DNA of 64,000 nucleotides from Xylogone sp. PMI_703. Lineage: Eukaryota; Ascomycota; Leotiomycetes. The translations under genes and the position numbers were made by a program. Shown piece after piece: positions 33,094-45,000 of this stretch (its first letter is position 1; each line of letters starts with the position of its first letter). Location of the stretch: NCBI GenBank assembly GCA_021399445.1, contig JAJTUQ010000003.1, forward strand, positions 7,130,001 to 7,194,000, in the 5' to 3' direction. A model generated the notes under the pieces. That model did not search any database. It saw only the letters and a list, made by a program, of their open reading frames with translations, and was not told the DNA's origin.

Positions 33094-34176
33094 ATGGCGT
33101 TTATATTACGTCGGCCCCTCGCGGTGCCATCGACTATCGCAACCGTTTCAAAATCTGCTTTCAGAAATGCAGCGCCTATCCGGACTTTCCACTCCAGCAG
33201 ACCTGCAAACAGTTTCTTCACTTCAAGAACAGCCACACCAATCTCAACTCTTACAAAAGCCCGGAATGCTTTCAGACAACAAACCAGGACATATATGCAG
33301 CAACAAGCCGCCCCCGCCGCCAATAGAGGAGAGCTCATTCAGAAGCTAGTAGTTGGAGGGGCATTGTTTGGAGGAACATTGATTGCGATAAACCTTGTGT
33401 TCAACAGAGAGACTCGGGAAGACGGAGGAATGCCACCGTATGAGCGATCGTATTTGAACGAAACTTTCATGCACACTGGACTGGGTATCGGTATCATTGG
33501 CGTTGCCGCACGAGCTATGTTCCAGAGCGGATTCGTATATCGAATGATGGCTACCAACCCATGGATTGTTGCGATTGGTGGCTTGGGACTTAGTATTGGC
33601 ACAATGATGGGAACAAGAGCTACGAGTCCTGACAAGTGAGTATCATCTATATTTTCTTCTTCTTCGAACGTTATTACTAACATATGCAGTTACATCCAAA
33701 AGTATGGTCTATGGACTGCTTTTAATGTCACCCAGGCTGCCTTTGTTGCGCCTCTACTCTTCATGGCACCCCCCGCTATCATCGGCCGAGCTGGCCTTTA
33801 CACATTGGCAATGATGGGATCCATCTCCTTTGTCGGCGCAACCGCTAAGCAAGAAAAATATATGTACCTCGGTGGACCTCTCCTAGCGGGTGTGGCTCTT
33901 GTTGCTGTTTCAGGCTTTGCTCCTCTTGTCCTTCCAGCAACTGCCACAAGAGCGCTTGCTTTCACTGAGAACATTTGGCTGTATGGTGGTCTAGCCGTAT
34001 TCGGTGGCTTCACTCTCTACGATGTTCAAAAGATTCTTTACCATGCGAGATTGGCTGAACGAGGCGTTATCCGAAAAGACGCTGTCAATGAAAGCATCAG
34101 TTTGGAGCTCGACTTCCTCAACATCTTCATTCGATTTGTACAGATATTGATGATGCAACAGAACCGGAGAAAGTAG
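33094..34176 (+). CDS. Mitochondrial Bax-inhibitor-1-like protein (GHITM/TMBIM5 type)
   Basis: The exons are 33094-33635 and 33690-34176 with a 54-nt intron (GTGAGT, TACTAAC branch, TATGCAG), giving 342 residues. Residues 1-75 are basic, Ser/Thr/Ala-rich and lack acidic residues, and carry RTFHSSRP, a typical mitochondrial presequence cleavage context. Seven or so hydrophobic segments follow (for example LVVGGALFGGTLIAINLVF, GLGIGIIGVAARAMF, WIVAIGGLGLSIGTMMG, AGLYTLAMMGSISFVGA). The C-terminal part FTLYDVQKILYHARL and ISLELDFLNIFIRFVQIL matches the Bax-inhibitor family signature around the pore. Family members of this branch sit in the inner mitochondrial membrane and affect cristae, calcium/proton exchange and cytochrome c retention. 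Confidence 0.93.
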
Positions 34177-34721
34177 AGGGGAATAATATCATGTTGTAAA
34201 GTGGATGAGTATTATGGGACGGCATTTTTCATTTATTGGTAGTTCAGGAGCCAGGGATTCTGGTTGAAAATACAAAGATGTGGCATTTTCTCCACTCTTT
34301 TTTGGTTGTCTTCATATAGCTAAGAAGACGCTCTTTGTTTATAATTGTTCCTATCATCTTGTATATCGATTATCGTAGCGCAGCTAGGAATGCAAGAAGT
34401 ATATGCTACACATGATGGTTGCGGATTTTCGTTGTGAAGTAAAATACATGTACCACTCTATTAACAGATTGACCCAGTGCATGTTATCAGTCCGCGTATC
34501 ATGACTATCGCAAATTTACCGGAAACACTTGCTAGCACAAAAGAGATATTCCTAAATTAATTCTTAAGGTGAAGCTGATTTTCGACGTTCACTCTGGGAT
34601 ACTTCAGCAATGCAAGAAACAAATTAGATCATTCATGATACATTTTATAATCTAACCATATCAGAGTACGGATACTCATATTCAGGTACATTTAACTGCT
34701 AAGGAACAACTACAAAACCAT
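34177..34721. other. Convergent intergenic region
   Basis: Between the 3' ends of the Bax-inhibitor-like gene and MsrA. No supported feature. Confidence 0.5.
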
Positions 34722-35440
34722 CTACTCCAACGCGGGGAAATTCCTCAAGAAATGCGTCGGGCATTGGTATCCATTAGGATTATTCCCCGGCTCCAGATAC
34801 TTCTGATGGTAATCCTCAGCATCCCACCACTCTGCTGCTGGCAATATCTGCGTTGAGATCTTTCCTTTCCACCACTTTTCGTTGGCTTGCTTGGTGACTT
34901 CCTCTGCGATCGATTTTTGCTCGTCGTTGTGATAGAATATCGCGGATCGGTATTGGGTACCCATATCGGCGCCTTGTCTGTTTGGAGTGGTGGGATCGTG
35001 GATGCGGTATAGGAACTCGATTAGTTCTCTGTAGGTGACCTTTGTTGGGTCGTAGACTATTTGGAGAGCTTCTGCGTCTGTTGTTCAAAGAGTGAGATGT
35101 CAGCAGGTGCATTTCTCAATACAACATGCGCAAGGCATTTTGAGTGTAAAGGAAGCATGAGTTATTTACGTCCTGTGTTTCCGTTGCATACGCTTCTGTA
35201 AGATGGGTTCTTAGTGTCACCACCGCAGTATCCTACTCTTGCATCGTACAGGCCCTTTCCGGTGAAATGTTTCCGATAGATATGCTCGACACCCCAGAAG
35301 CATCCCGCTGCAACGGTAGCCTTCTCTGCGCCCTCTGGGATTGTTATTGCAGAGGTCCCTTCTGCGCTGAGACCCATCATCGATGAAGTTGTGAAGAGGC
35401 GGGAAATCCGTGATATAAAGGTCGGCATAGCGGTTGCCAT
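34722..35440 (-). CDS. msrA: Peptide methionine-S-sulfoxide reductase MsrA
   Basis: The exons are 35440-35170 and 35077-34722 with a 92-nt intron. The join gives NGNTGHAEALQIVYDP, the usual family sequence, and a protein of 208 residues. The active site GCFWG (catalytic Cys47) is intact, followed by RVGYCGG, then GTQYRSAIFYHN and the substrate-side EDYHQKYL. The enzyme reduces the S form of methionine sulfoxide in proteins with thioredoxin. The first 20 residues (MATAMPTFISRISRLFTTSS) are basic and hydroxylated, so a mitochondrial form is possible, with a second ATG at codon 21 for a cytosolic form. It is convergent with the mitochondrial Bax-inhibitor-like gene. Confidence 0.96.
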
Positions 35441-36748
35441 TGGGAGAAAAGTTTAAAGGATGTAGCGCGGGGTCAACTAAGACGGTGCAACTCAAGTGTA
35501 CAGTACAGATGGATGCTGGAGAGAGATTTATAACTGAGTGAGCAACCTGGTGTTCGTATTAAACTTACGGTTATGTGTCAGAAAGTCTAGGTATATATGC
35601 TGGTGAGGCTAGGTCTAGAAACTTTATCACCCCTCGCACGTCATCTCTGGCTATCTGATTTGGAATTGGGATTTGGAGGTGTTGCGCCTCGGCTGCGCAC
35701 ACGAATGGTCACAGCCACCTGCATTGATTCCACATCACTACCAGGCGCATAAACCTTATCAAATTACCATTTCTAAATTTGATAGTAGGTGGGTTTTCTT
35801 TTGATGGGGATCATAGTAGCTGTAAATTCGAGATATAAGATTTCAAATTGTTTCTGTTCTCGCACCTTCGTCGTGAAATTCCCCGCTGGAAGATCTTTCC
35901 TTTTTGTATTATGCTTACATATACGGAGCGCTCGTGGTCCGAGCAAGGACCCTGTCGAGCCTGTGAACACTATGGACCTCTACACACGGGTCCCGACTAA
36001 ACCCGCCTTCAACATTTCGATATGATTTGCTCAGTTGTACTCTTTCTTTCTTATCCTTCTTTCCAAATACTCCTTCTCAATGTATACTTTCACCATCTTC
36101 TTGACTCTATAGTCCATCAACTCTGGACCCACAACACCCATTACATCACTTATGTAGCATTACTAGACATCCGAACCGCATTATCAGTTTGTTCTTTTCC
36201 CCAACTCCGGATATAGGATTACTCAATTATTACGATATCCTCATCTCACCGGTATAGGTACCAAGCTCTTTCTTCTGCTTGTTGACAAAACTATCGTTAG
36301 TAATGTCTACTTGATACCTATTGTCATAACGAGGAGAAACCCAAGTCACGATAAAGAGTGAGAGAAAGTATATGAGGAACAACTATCCGTTTGTAGTTCC
36401 GCCATGTTGCAAGCAGTCCCAGATGCTAGTGTAGGACAAAGTTTGGAACTATTGGCTATAATAAAATATTTCCTCAAGTGGTACCAAGCCACGTCTTCCT
36501 TATCATACTATTCTTCTCTGAGTTCGGTCATTCACCGCTTGAGTGAATGCATTTCATTAATACTAATATTTGGAGTTTTAATTCACTTTCGCTCTATCCT
36601 TCTCGCTCTTCAGATATCTTACATAAATTTACATCTTCCCACCCCCAGGCTCACTCACAACTAACTTACGTGGGGATATGGATGATCTAATCATCATCAA
36701 GCTGTCTCTATTTGATCTTACATTTATAGAAGTCGAGTTCGCAGCTTT
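35441..36748. other. Gene-poor stretch
   Basis: Upstream of MsrA. Contains C/T-rich runs around 36020-36110 and 36560-36660 and scattered short frames (36022-36216, 36404-36664) without motifs. No supported gene. Confidence 0.5.
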
Positions 36749-36991
36749 ATGCCCGTATCTCCTTTGTCTCTTGAATCTATACTTCTTATTGCGCCTAGTG
36801 GCTTTACTATTAAGCACAGAGACGGTAAATGCGTTATAACTGGTATAGAAGACTGCTGTGCTCAGTGGAATATCCGGGCCGGCTTTCACTCCACACATAT
36901 CTTTCCGTTAGAGAGAGAAACCTTGTGTCAGTTACCCCTATTATGCGAAGTACTGTGTTCCTGGGGGTGGCACTCACTTTTGCCACATTGA
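36749..36991 (+). pseudogene. HNH_2 nuclease domain remnant
   Basis: An 80-codon frame whose middle reads KHRDGKCVITGIEDC and then AGFHSTHIFPLE. These are the zinc-side strand and the first catalytic-His segment (THIFPL, His at 36896-36898) of fungal HNH_2 domains, with the usual spacing between them. After FPLERET the frame loses resemblance and ends at 36991. I cannot find the second half of the domain (NG... H-x-x-FD) downstream in any frame. This is either a broken gene or one exon of a gene I cannot complete. Unlike the copy at the left edge of the window, the first catalytic His is kept. Confidence 0.6.
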
Positions 36992-37110
36992 CCTGAACAT
37001 TCCCGATCTCCTATCCGACGCTCGCGGTTCAGCAATGGTCCAAGGACTGTATCTCTGGATGAGGAGGATGAGAACAACTGCACCTCCATCCTGCCAGGCA
37101 TGCAACACAG

Positions 37111-37335
37111 GTTGGGAGAGTGGTGGGCCTCTTCAAGTGGTGGTTTAAATCACCACTCAGGGAGCACATATATGAGGAACTCGACATGTACCACCATCAT
37201 TTACGCGAAATTAATGGTAGGAAAAACATTGGCTGGTTGCGGAATATGTTTTATTCAATTTTTCAACAAATCATGCGGCAAGACGCCCCTGCCGGCAGCT
37301 CTGGCCCAGCCGGAACTTGGCCTGCAGGTTCCTAG
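37111..37335 (+). other. Open frame with coding-like composition, unassigned
   Basis: After a possible acceptor (ACACAG, ending at 37110) the frame reads VGRVVGLFKWWFKSPLREHI, then YEELDMYHHHLREINGRKN and IGWLRNMFYSIFQQIM before a Gly/Pro-rich end and a stop. The aromatic and charged pattern looks like real protein rather than chance. It has no ATG start of its own near 37111. It lies just before the reverse-transcriptase relic and could be a gag-like remnant, an exon of a host gene or a remnant of the HNH gene. I do not recognise it. Confidence 0.35.
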
Positions 37336-37480
37336 AGGAGGAAGGCTACGCCGATTGTACGCCATATTCCTTTCAGTGATGCAGAGATAGTAAGTTAGAT
37401 TTGAGGCCTCTAACCCTGGCCTACTTGAGTGTTATTCGGCTCCTGTTCCTTTAGCAATTACTAACCTTTTTGACTTCTTC

Positions 37481-38006
37481 TAGGCAAAGGGAACAAGACG
37501 GCGTATTATACGCTCTATACTGCCTTGCGCCCCGACAGACAATGGAGACTATGATAAAAGGCGGACACAGATCATGCCTTTTGCGCCTATTGACCTGCAG
37601 GTGAAAGGAAAGGCAGAGTCGTAGTGGACGTACGGCTCTGTTGAACCAAATTGCACTACTAGACGTATATCCTATCCCTTTGCAAAGTGATATCATCAAC
37701 GTAGTACAGGGAGCACGTTTTATCTCTGCCATGGACCGTGTAAGTTGTTTCTACCAATGGCGAGTCGCGAGAGAGGGTGTACCAAAGTTGACGGTCATAT
37801 CCATAGAGGACAATAATTTCCGAGTCGCAGTAATGGGATATAAGTACTCTCCGAGTTATGTCCAACGGCAGATAGACCGGGTCATGATCACGTATCAAGT
37901 CATATATCATGATAGCCTTTCCGACAAAGCCTTCTTGCGAATATGCGAGGTGCAGCGTACGAGCATAACTTTCCTCCTGGGCCAGACAGGATGCATTACG
38001 AGCTGA
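37481..38006 (+). mobile_element. Ty3/gypsy-type reverse transcriptase relic
   Basis: The frame at 37641-38006 carries fungal LTR-retrotransposon reverse-transcriptase motifs in order: YPIPLQSDI, FISAMD, FYQWRV, KLTVIS, VAVMGY and YVQRQIDR. Just upstream (37481-37640) the matching VVVD and LYALY segments lie in other frames, so the copy is frameshifted. The YVDD active-site box expected about ten residues after the last motif is absent. No LTRs, protease, RNase H or integrase could be recognised nearby. This is a short dead fragment of a pol gene, not an active element. Confidence 0.78.
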
Positions 38007-40105
38007 GCTATATGGCAAGGGGAGATTTGAACTGGAGCTAGCATGGAGGCTTGAATTGCGAATTAGCGTTAAGCATAAACGCTTATCTGACGAAACTTAA
38101 GAGTATAGAACTCATGTCTTGGGGTTGGACTCTCGAGCCGACTCAACACTCTTGCCCCAAGTCGTATGTACATTTTGGGGGGCACAGCTTCCTCTTGGGT
38201 ATGGTAATGTGACCACTTTGATGAGAGCATTTAGGCTGCGGCAGCAAGATCTATTGTTGAAAGCTTATAAGTTAGTTAGTAATTCAATTATAACTGCCGG
38301 AGCCGACCTACTTGTCTCCCACCCTTCAGTAGCTTGTTGTATATGGTGTGACGGAGATACATAATGCACTGCAACCTCCATATACAGTGCCGTATCTCAC
38401 ATGACTCCAACATACCACAGTAAACTCGTAGTCACTTTTGCATTTACACTAGCATGCCCAATGAGCGTGCTATAAACTGCATAGACGACCCGGTAGAATT
38501 GGGTGGTTCGCAGCTTCGACATGCAGTTCAACAGCTTTCTCTCTTACATTTGTCCAGATCTGGCTATGCAACCACGGCAGTTGTCGCCTTTTAGCCTTTT
38601 ATGACTCCGCATAATGAATGCATAATTTAATTTACGGTATCCAAGTTCTAACATACTGCACAGGAGCCTAGTAGAGTTTTTGGAGAAGCTATGCTGCGTA
38701 AGACGAGAGAGGAGAGGGCTGAGATATATCTTTTCTACCACAGTACAGGACAGAGTGCTGTGTAATTATATCCGTGCTCATGAAGGACTTACAACGAGAT
38801 ACGGTACCGTGGTAACCGCACGCGCCGTCCCATTGACGGGAGGAGACGCTCCGTAATGAACAGGGACAAGCACTGCACGTGGCGCGCTGGCTGTCACCGA
38901 AGTCTGAGCTGACTGTGTCTGGAGATTGCCTGACTAGAGGCTGGAGAGGATATGGGAAAGCCGCAAGGCTGTATGTCCCAGTTGGGTTGTTTGCGGCCGG
39001 GGATTGTTATTTAGCCTAGGTTTTGCCGTCAACCACGCTCTTGCGAAGGCCTGAGAGAAGAGGCTCCCGGTGGTACCGATGTTACTCCGTACGGCACGGA
39101 CAGCAAACACCATCACACTCAAAGATTTCAATTCTCTTCCTCTGCCAGCCTCGTCGTCTTCAGATTAATTACAAGGAGGCATTCTTTGGAGGTCATTTCG
39201 CTAGAGTAGAACTCTATTTTTACAGTGTCGAATTGGAGTTTTAAATGCAATATTGCGCAACCATCGGCCAGGAGTTGCTATTCAGGGCCTTTTGGGAGAG
39301 TTCGGTGCGCCACTGTGCAGCGCGACCTGGCCCCTGAAGCCGGCCCGGACAACTGGAGCCGGATTCCGTCTTAGGAGTACAATACCATACTGTACATCGC
39401 TTCATCCACTGCAACCGCGACCATCATGACAATTTCCTCCACAGCCCCGTCCGGAAAGGCCATGCCTCCAGACTAAGTTAGGACGCTTGAGATTGCCATA
39501 TGCACTAATATTGTGGGCTCGATACGGCATATTAACAGCGATCAAGGAAGCAAAACACCATAGGCTTACGCTCAAGCTGCCCTTATGGAGGTATTGTACG
39601 GAGCTCGATGGTACTGCAATGTACCGGTACTGCAGAGCATGGTACCTTACTCAGACGGCCCAAGCACTGAGTGCAATTGGTGCAATCGGCGCTCTGCAGA
39701 GCGAACTCTGGTTGCGAGGTCATGTGTGGTCTCCGTCTCCCTCATGCACACTACACAGCGAAAATTTGCTGAAATAGATTGCCTCAATATATTTGCCTCT
39801 CCCCCGCACGAAGGCTGGAGGCCAGCTTGAGCAGCTGGGTCCAATGAGCTGAAACTAAATGCTGGACGAGATGGATGAAGCCCGTCGTTTCTCTGGGAGA
39901 AGCTGCCCGAAAATCCGGGGAGATGCAACTCGGGAGGCCCGTTCAGGCTTAACGCTGCTGGCCTCCGCATCTGGAGCGCCCCCCTTGCTCGTGAATCTCA
40001 CCAATCCATCGCCGCGCCCAGCCGCAGGGGCATGTCTCCTCTAGGTGATTCAAACGTGCTACTCAATTTTCGACTCCATTTCCGTCAAATGTTCAATACA
40101 TAATA
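38007..40105. other. Gene-poor stretch and sugar-transporter promoter
   Basis: About 2 kb with short frames on both strands and no recognisable motif. The right part (from about 38750) is GC-richer and probably is the upstream control region and leader of the sugar transporter. I could not find further retroelement pieces in it. Confidence 0.45.
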
Positions 40106-42078
40106 ATGGGTCGCCTTTCTCAGTCGCCCCAGGGCGACTCGCGCTCTGTCTCTCCAAACGGCTCTATCGTGGCACCGTGCCCGCCATCTGCACGCAATAG
40201 CAACTCGAGCGACCCCGAGAAGGATAGTTGGATGAAGCCAGGAGCGATGGCGGTAAACTTCCTGTACGAGGATCGCTATGAGGACCTCATTCATGAGATC
40301 CCCGAGGGGGACGAGATGGTAGATTCCCTCGTGAGCCGGGTATAGGGTCAAGAGTCGGCGCTGACGTGCGAAACTGTAGAAATATGATCAAGTCGAGATC
40401 AAGGTCATCGATGGCAACGCTGCCTTCACAGAGGCAATGATCAAGGAACCCCCCAATCCTCTGAGCCCGATATCGTTCGTATTGTACCTGGCATGTATAA
40501 TCGGATTCATGTGCTCAACGATGAATGGCTTCGATGGTTCGCTCTACAACAATCTCCAGCAAAACAGCGCTTTTCGTGACTTCTTCCACGTGAAAAACTC
40601 CGGATTATCTGATGGCATAGTCTCAGCGATGTACCAGATTGGTGGGGTTGTCGCTCTTCCTTTTGTCGGCCCAGCTATCGACACCTGGGGACGCAAGATG
40701 GGAATATTTATCGGTGCAGTCATTGTCATCGCCGGAACTGTCACCCAGGGAGTTGGTCACAATCTTCATTCGTTCATGGCTGGTCGCTTCATTCTAGGAT
40801 TCGGTGTGTCTATCGCTTCGGCTGCTGGACCTATGTACGTGGTTGAGGTCTCGCATCCAGCCTATCGTGGCATCGTCACGGCCTTTTACAATACCTTTTG
40901 GTGAGCATCCAAGTTAACAATGCCCATAGATATCATGTTAACAACACGTTGATAGGTTCACTGGATCCATTCTTGCTTCTGGTGCTGCTAGAGGAGCAGA
41001 TAACCTGAAAGGCAATATCACGTGGGAGATCCCCGTCTGGCTCCAAATGGCTTTCGCATCTGTAATGGTCCTCTTTGTTTTCTTTCTTCCCGAGTCTCCC
41101 AGATGGTTGTATGTCAATGACAAGTACGAGGCCGCTAGGGCTATGCTCACCAAGTTCCACGGAGAAGGAAATCCCGACAGCGAGTGGGTCAAGCTCCAGA
41201 TGCGTGAGTATGAAGAACTTCTGGAAATGGACGGCGCCGATAAACGCTGGTGGGATTACAGGGCCCTGTTCGCTGATAAATCATCCTGGTATCGTCTCTA
41301 CAGCAATTGTTGCGTTGCCATCTTCGGCCAGTGGGCTGGAAATGCCGTCTTGTCTTACTTCCTTGGATCAGTCCTCGACGTAGCTGGCTACAGTGGGCAG
41401 ATTGCTCAAGCAAATATCACTTTGATCAACAACTGCCAGCAATTCCTGTTCGCTATGCTCGGTGCTACCGTCGTCGATCGAGTGGGACGACGACCTCTCC
41501 TCTTGTTTTCTAACTTTGGCTGCTGTCTCATCTGGCTCGCTATGACCATTGCCAGCGCTGAATTCGCCGGACATGGTGGATCCAAGACCGACCCTGGAAC
41601 CAGCCCTGCTTCTGGAAAGGCATGTCTCGCATTCATCTTCATCTTCGGCTCCGTCTACTCGATTGGATATACGCCGCTGCAAGCTCTCTACCCGGTTGAG
41701 GTGCTGTCCTTTGAGATGCGGGCGAAAGGCATGGCCTTCTCATCATTTGCTGTCAATGTAGCTGGTCTCCTTAACCAATTTGCCTGGCCCGTCTCCATGG
41801 AGAAGCTCGCCTGGAGAACATACATCATCTTCACCATATGGTGCTTCATTCAAGGCGTGGTAATATATTTTACCCTTCCAGAGACCAAGAATCGAACAGT
41901 AAGTCTAGTCTGCACACTTACCTGATACCCGAAAATATCTCGTATGCTGATTATTTATCTATAGCTCGAAGAGTTGGATGAGATTTTCCATTCCGATTCG
42001 CCAGTCAAGACCTCTTTGCAAAGAAAGAGACTTGGACTGGATGCATACGGCGATGTCGTCAATATTGAAAACATTTAA
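40106..42078 (+). CDS. MFS sugar transporter (sugar porter family), four exons
   Basis: The exons are 40106-40330, 40380-40900, 40956-41898 and 41965-42078, giving about 600 residues. For the first intron, donors GTGAGC (40331) and GTATAG (40340) are both phase 0; I prefer the first because the intron is then 49 nt. About 95 soluble N-terminal residues precede twelve membrane segments. Sugar-porter signatures are present: MNGFDGSLYNNL in helix 1, DTWGRKMG after helix 2, VEVSHPAYRG, PESPRWLY, VDRVGRRPLLL after helix 8, and PETKNRTLEELDEIF at the end. It should be a proton-coupled sugar uptake protein of the plasma membrane, in the lactose/hexose permease-like group. The substrate is not readable. 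Codon choice appears more C-ending than in neighbours, suggesting strong expression. Confidence 0.93.
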
Positions 42079-45000
42079 ACAAGTCACTCATACAGTAATC
42101 CACATCACCTCTAGTATCAACTACAACTCTCATTTCCCGAATAATCTATTCATCTTATGTCGCTGGCGACGAGCAGGAGTCGAATATACATCCCAAACAC
42201 CTGGATCATAACCGTCTCTTCAAGGTCTGACGACATACTACAACCACACGTAGCAAAACATACTTACACGGAAGCCCTACAAATCAAAACATCTCGATCT
42301 CGTATATCTTTTTTTTTATCTCATAATTACTAGTACCACAAGGCATGTGGAAACTCGAGAGAGGCAGAATCCCCTATTCAAGGGATCCTCTAGTCACATA
42401 CAGGGAAATATTGGATCGGGTCGCTCGGCTGGGATTTTGGCGTAACAGGAGTTGCATTTGGACGAGGCTTATCATTGGAGCTCGTGAGGGGGGGAGGGGG
42501 AGGGGGAGGGGAAGGAAGTAAGAATGGAACAGGAAAAGCAGCTTCAAGGAGAATAGGAGAGAAATGGGGAACAAAAGAGTATGACCCAACTGGAGCAGGG
42601 ATAGGGATCTACTGGGGGTTCAGGCGTCTATGTGTACATATTGTCTCCATACCATACCTGGATTTTGGAGCTGAGATACCTAGGGTATATTATCTACTCG
42701 TTTCTAATCCTCTCTCGTATAATTTGAGTGAGTTCAGTGAATGTTGTGGATTGTATACGTGCTATCTCAAGCTGCGTATCTGTGTTGAAACGGAGAAGTT
42801 CTAGAAAAGGAGGTTCATTTGGACCTTAACCATTGAGAATGACAGGTATTAGATACTAATTAGAGCATTACCCTGTGACGTGTGACTTCCAAATCATGAT
42901 CTATTGTTTTGGAGGCGTTCGTATTACTACATATAGTAATATTGAAGAGGCTCAATGGGGAAAAGGTCCACGCCATGGCGCATGCTCTGCACCGTTCAGA
43001 ACTGGGGTAGACAGGGCCAGGTGACGGAAATGGGGCAATGGCATACTGCATTAGAATTAAATGGTGACTTGAGAGTAGAATGCCTAGTACGATAGAGATT
43101 GTTGTATCCCATGTCTAACATATGAGCGAAAGAGAAACCGAGTGCAGATAGCTTGAAGGGCCAAATGCAGTGGAAGGTTAGAATATTTCTCTTTCCTCGA
43201 GGGCATTTCGAGACTCTGATTCAATCTCTTTTCTCAACTAGTTTCAGCAACCCTATTCTTTCACTCATTCTTTATCACTGCTACGGCACTTGTTGTCTAA
43301 CTACACATTCTGGAATAGGACTTAACACGGTGATTTAAATATTAGAGGAAATTAGGGTGTGGCTTATGCAACCGGGCATAGACAAGAGCAGGATACAGAC
43401 AAAACAGAAGGAAACGTAGGATAGAACAATGATAATCCAGGTTCGTTCTTCTTTGTGGCATGTAGTGTGCATGGCTTTAATAACCTCTGTGGTGATCAGC
43501 CAGATCGCTGTTTGGTGTCTCTTTGAGGCACTGTAAAATTATCTCTCTGCAATCACAGGTGTAATATTCGGGGCAATGCTAATAGGTTGAGATTGCAACG
43601 GAAATCTTAGATGTGTTATTTGTCATGAATTTTGGTTCTCTCCTTTTTTGAAGGGTTTTAGAGCTCTAAGTGTGTTATGTCACTTATGTAGCCTTGACAG
43701 ATTCAGAGTATGCGGCAAATTTGATACAGAAAGGCAATCTGTTTTGAGGTCATAATTCACGGGACACAATTTTAGCTAACAATCATTTTGACGGCTGCTT
43801 TTCTGGTACTATCATTCTTGGCCACGTTGAGCTGCGGATTGTAATGACTTGGTGGTGTGGCACGCAACGTTAGCCTCACTCTAATGTTTCAATAGGATCG
43901 CCATATTAAGCTGGGTGCTTATCGTGGACGATTAGGATGCCAGCATCCCGGCTAACATCATCCAAGTAGTCTGTGGAAAGATGGAACGTTGTATTCATCA
44001 ACTCTCGGTATAACTGCAATGCATGTCGTTAGGATGAAAATTTTTAGTGCCCCAGAACTTTTTGGGTGATGATGCTGGAGATTGCAGGGAAGAGCACTGA
44101 CACGGACACGGCACTGCAGGTACATTGGGCCAGCACGGCAAGTCCACCTGCGCGTACCTTACCTTAATACCTGCCCGTGTGGGAACAGCGGCTAAGCTTT
44201 GACAGCATAGCATCTGCGAGATCAAAAAAGCGATTCATGGGCCATCTGAGGCTATGGAAGAAAAGAACTCATTGAAGTAGACTTACTGCGAGCGGGAACT
44301 GCAAGCTTCTCACAAGAAACTTTTCGCAAATAGGGCTATTATTCCCTTTTCTGGTCTTTCCATCCTTATGCTGCCATGTGGTGGCGACCCTACGGAGTAA
44401 GGCTGCGTGTGCTTACTGATAGGACTTACAGCTGGATTCTGGCATCTTGGCGCGGAATGCCGTCATCAGGAGCTATGGCCCGATTCGTCCTTGCTGAAAA
44501 CGGATTGGGGCATTGCTCCCAATAAGCGCGTTCCAGCGCGGCGCCAGAGGAATCTGTCCTTTCTGCATGCAGAATCGCAGTCCTTAAAATAAGAATCATG
44601 GGCGAAGATGGAGATGAGATGAGAAGCACAGTACAGTAAGACGGCAACCACTGAGAAGCCGGGTGGCAGTTGAGCGTTGCAACCACGGCAATGTAACCTT
44701 TGGCGGGAAGCGCCCTAGCACGTGGATTGACGACACTTGCCAGGCTTCCAGAAGCGCCGTGGAAGGCCTGTGGAAGAAGGCTAATGGGCGTTCCAGCGGA
44801 GCGACACAGCCCTGTCTGCTCGTCCCCCCTCCCCAACCATCGCCTGCCAAACTGCTGTGACCCTTCCCCCAAAGGCCACCCCGACAGCGCTGATGGAAGC
44901 ATCTCAAAATAGGACATCACGGATTGCTTGGCATGAAACAAGAGATTCGATTCCCGCGGGAAGGGCTTGTTTCATCCTCGTAGCGCCTGGATCACGCTGC

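Noticed and set aside
42160..42215. tRNA-like fragment (GTCGAAT near 42180)
   Set aside because: No pairing acceptor or anticodon stem could be built around it.
44426..44941. 171-codon minus-strand frame
   Set aside because: No family features, and similarly long frames overlap on the other strand; the region is GC-richer, which lengthens chance frames.
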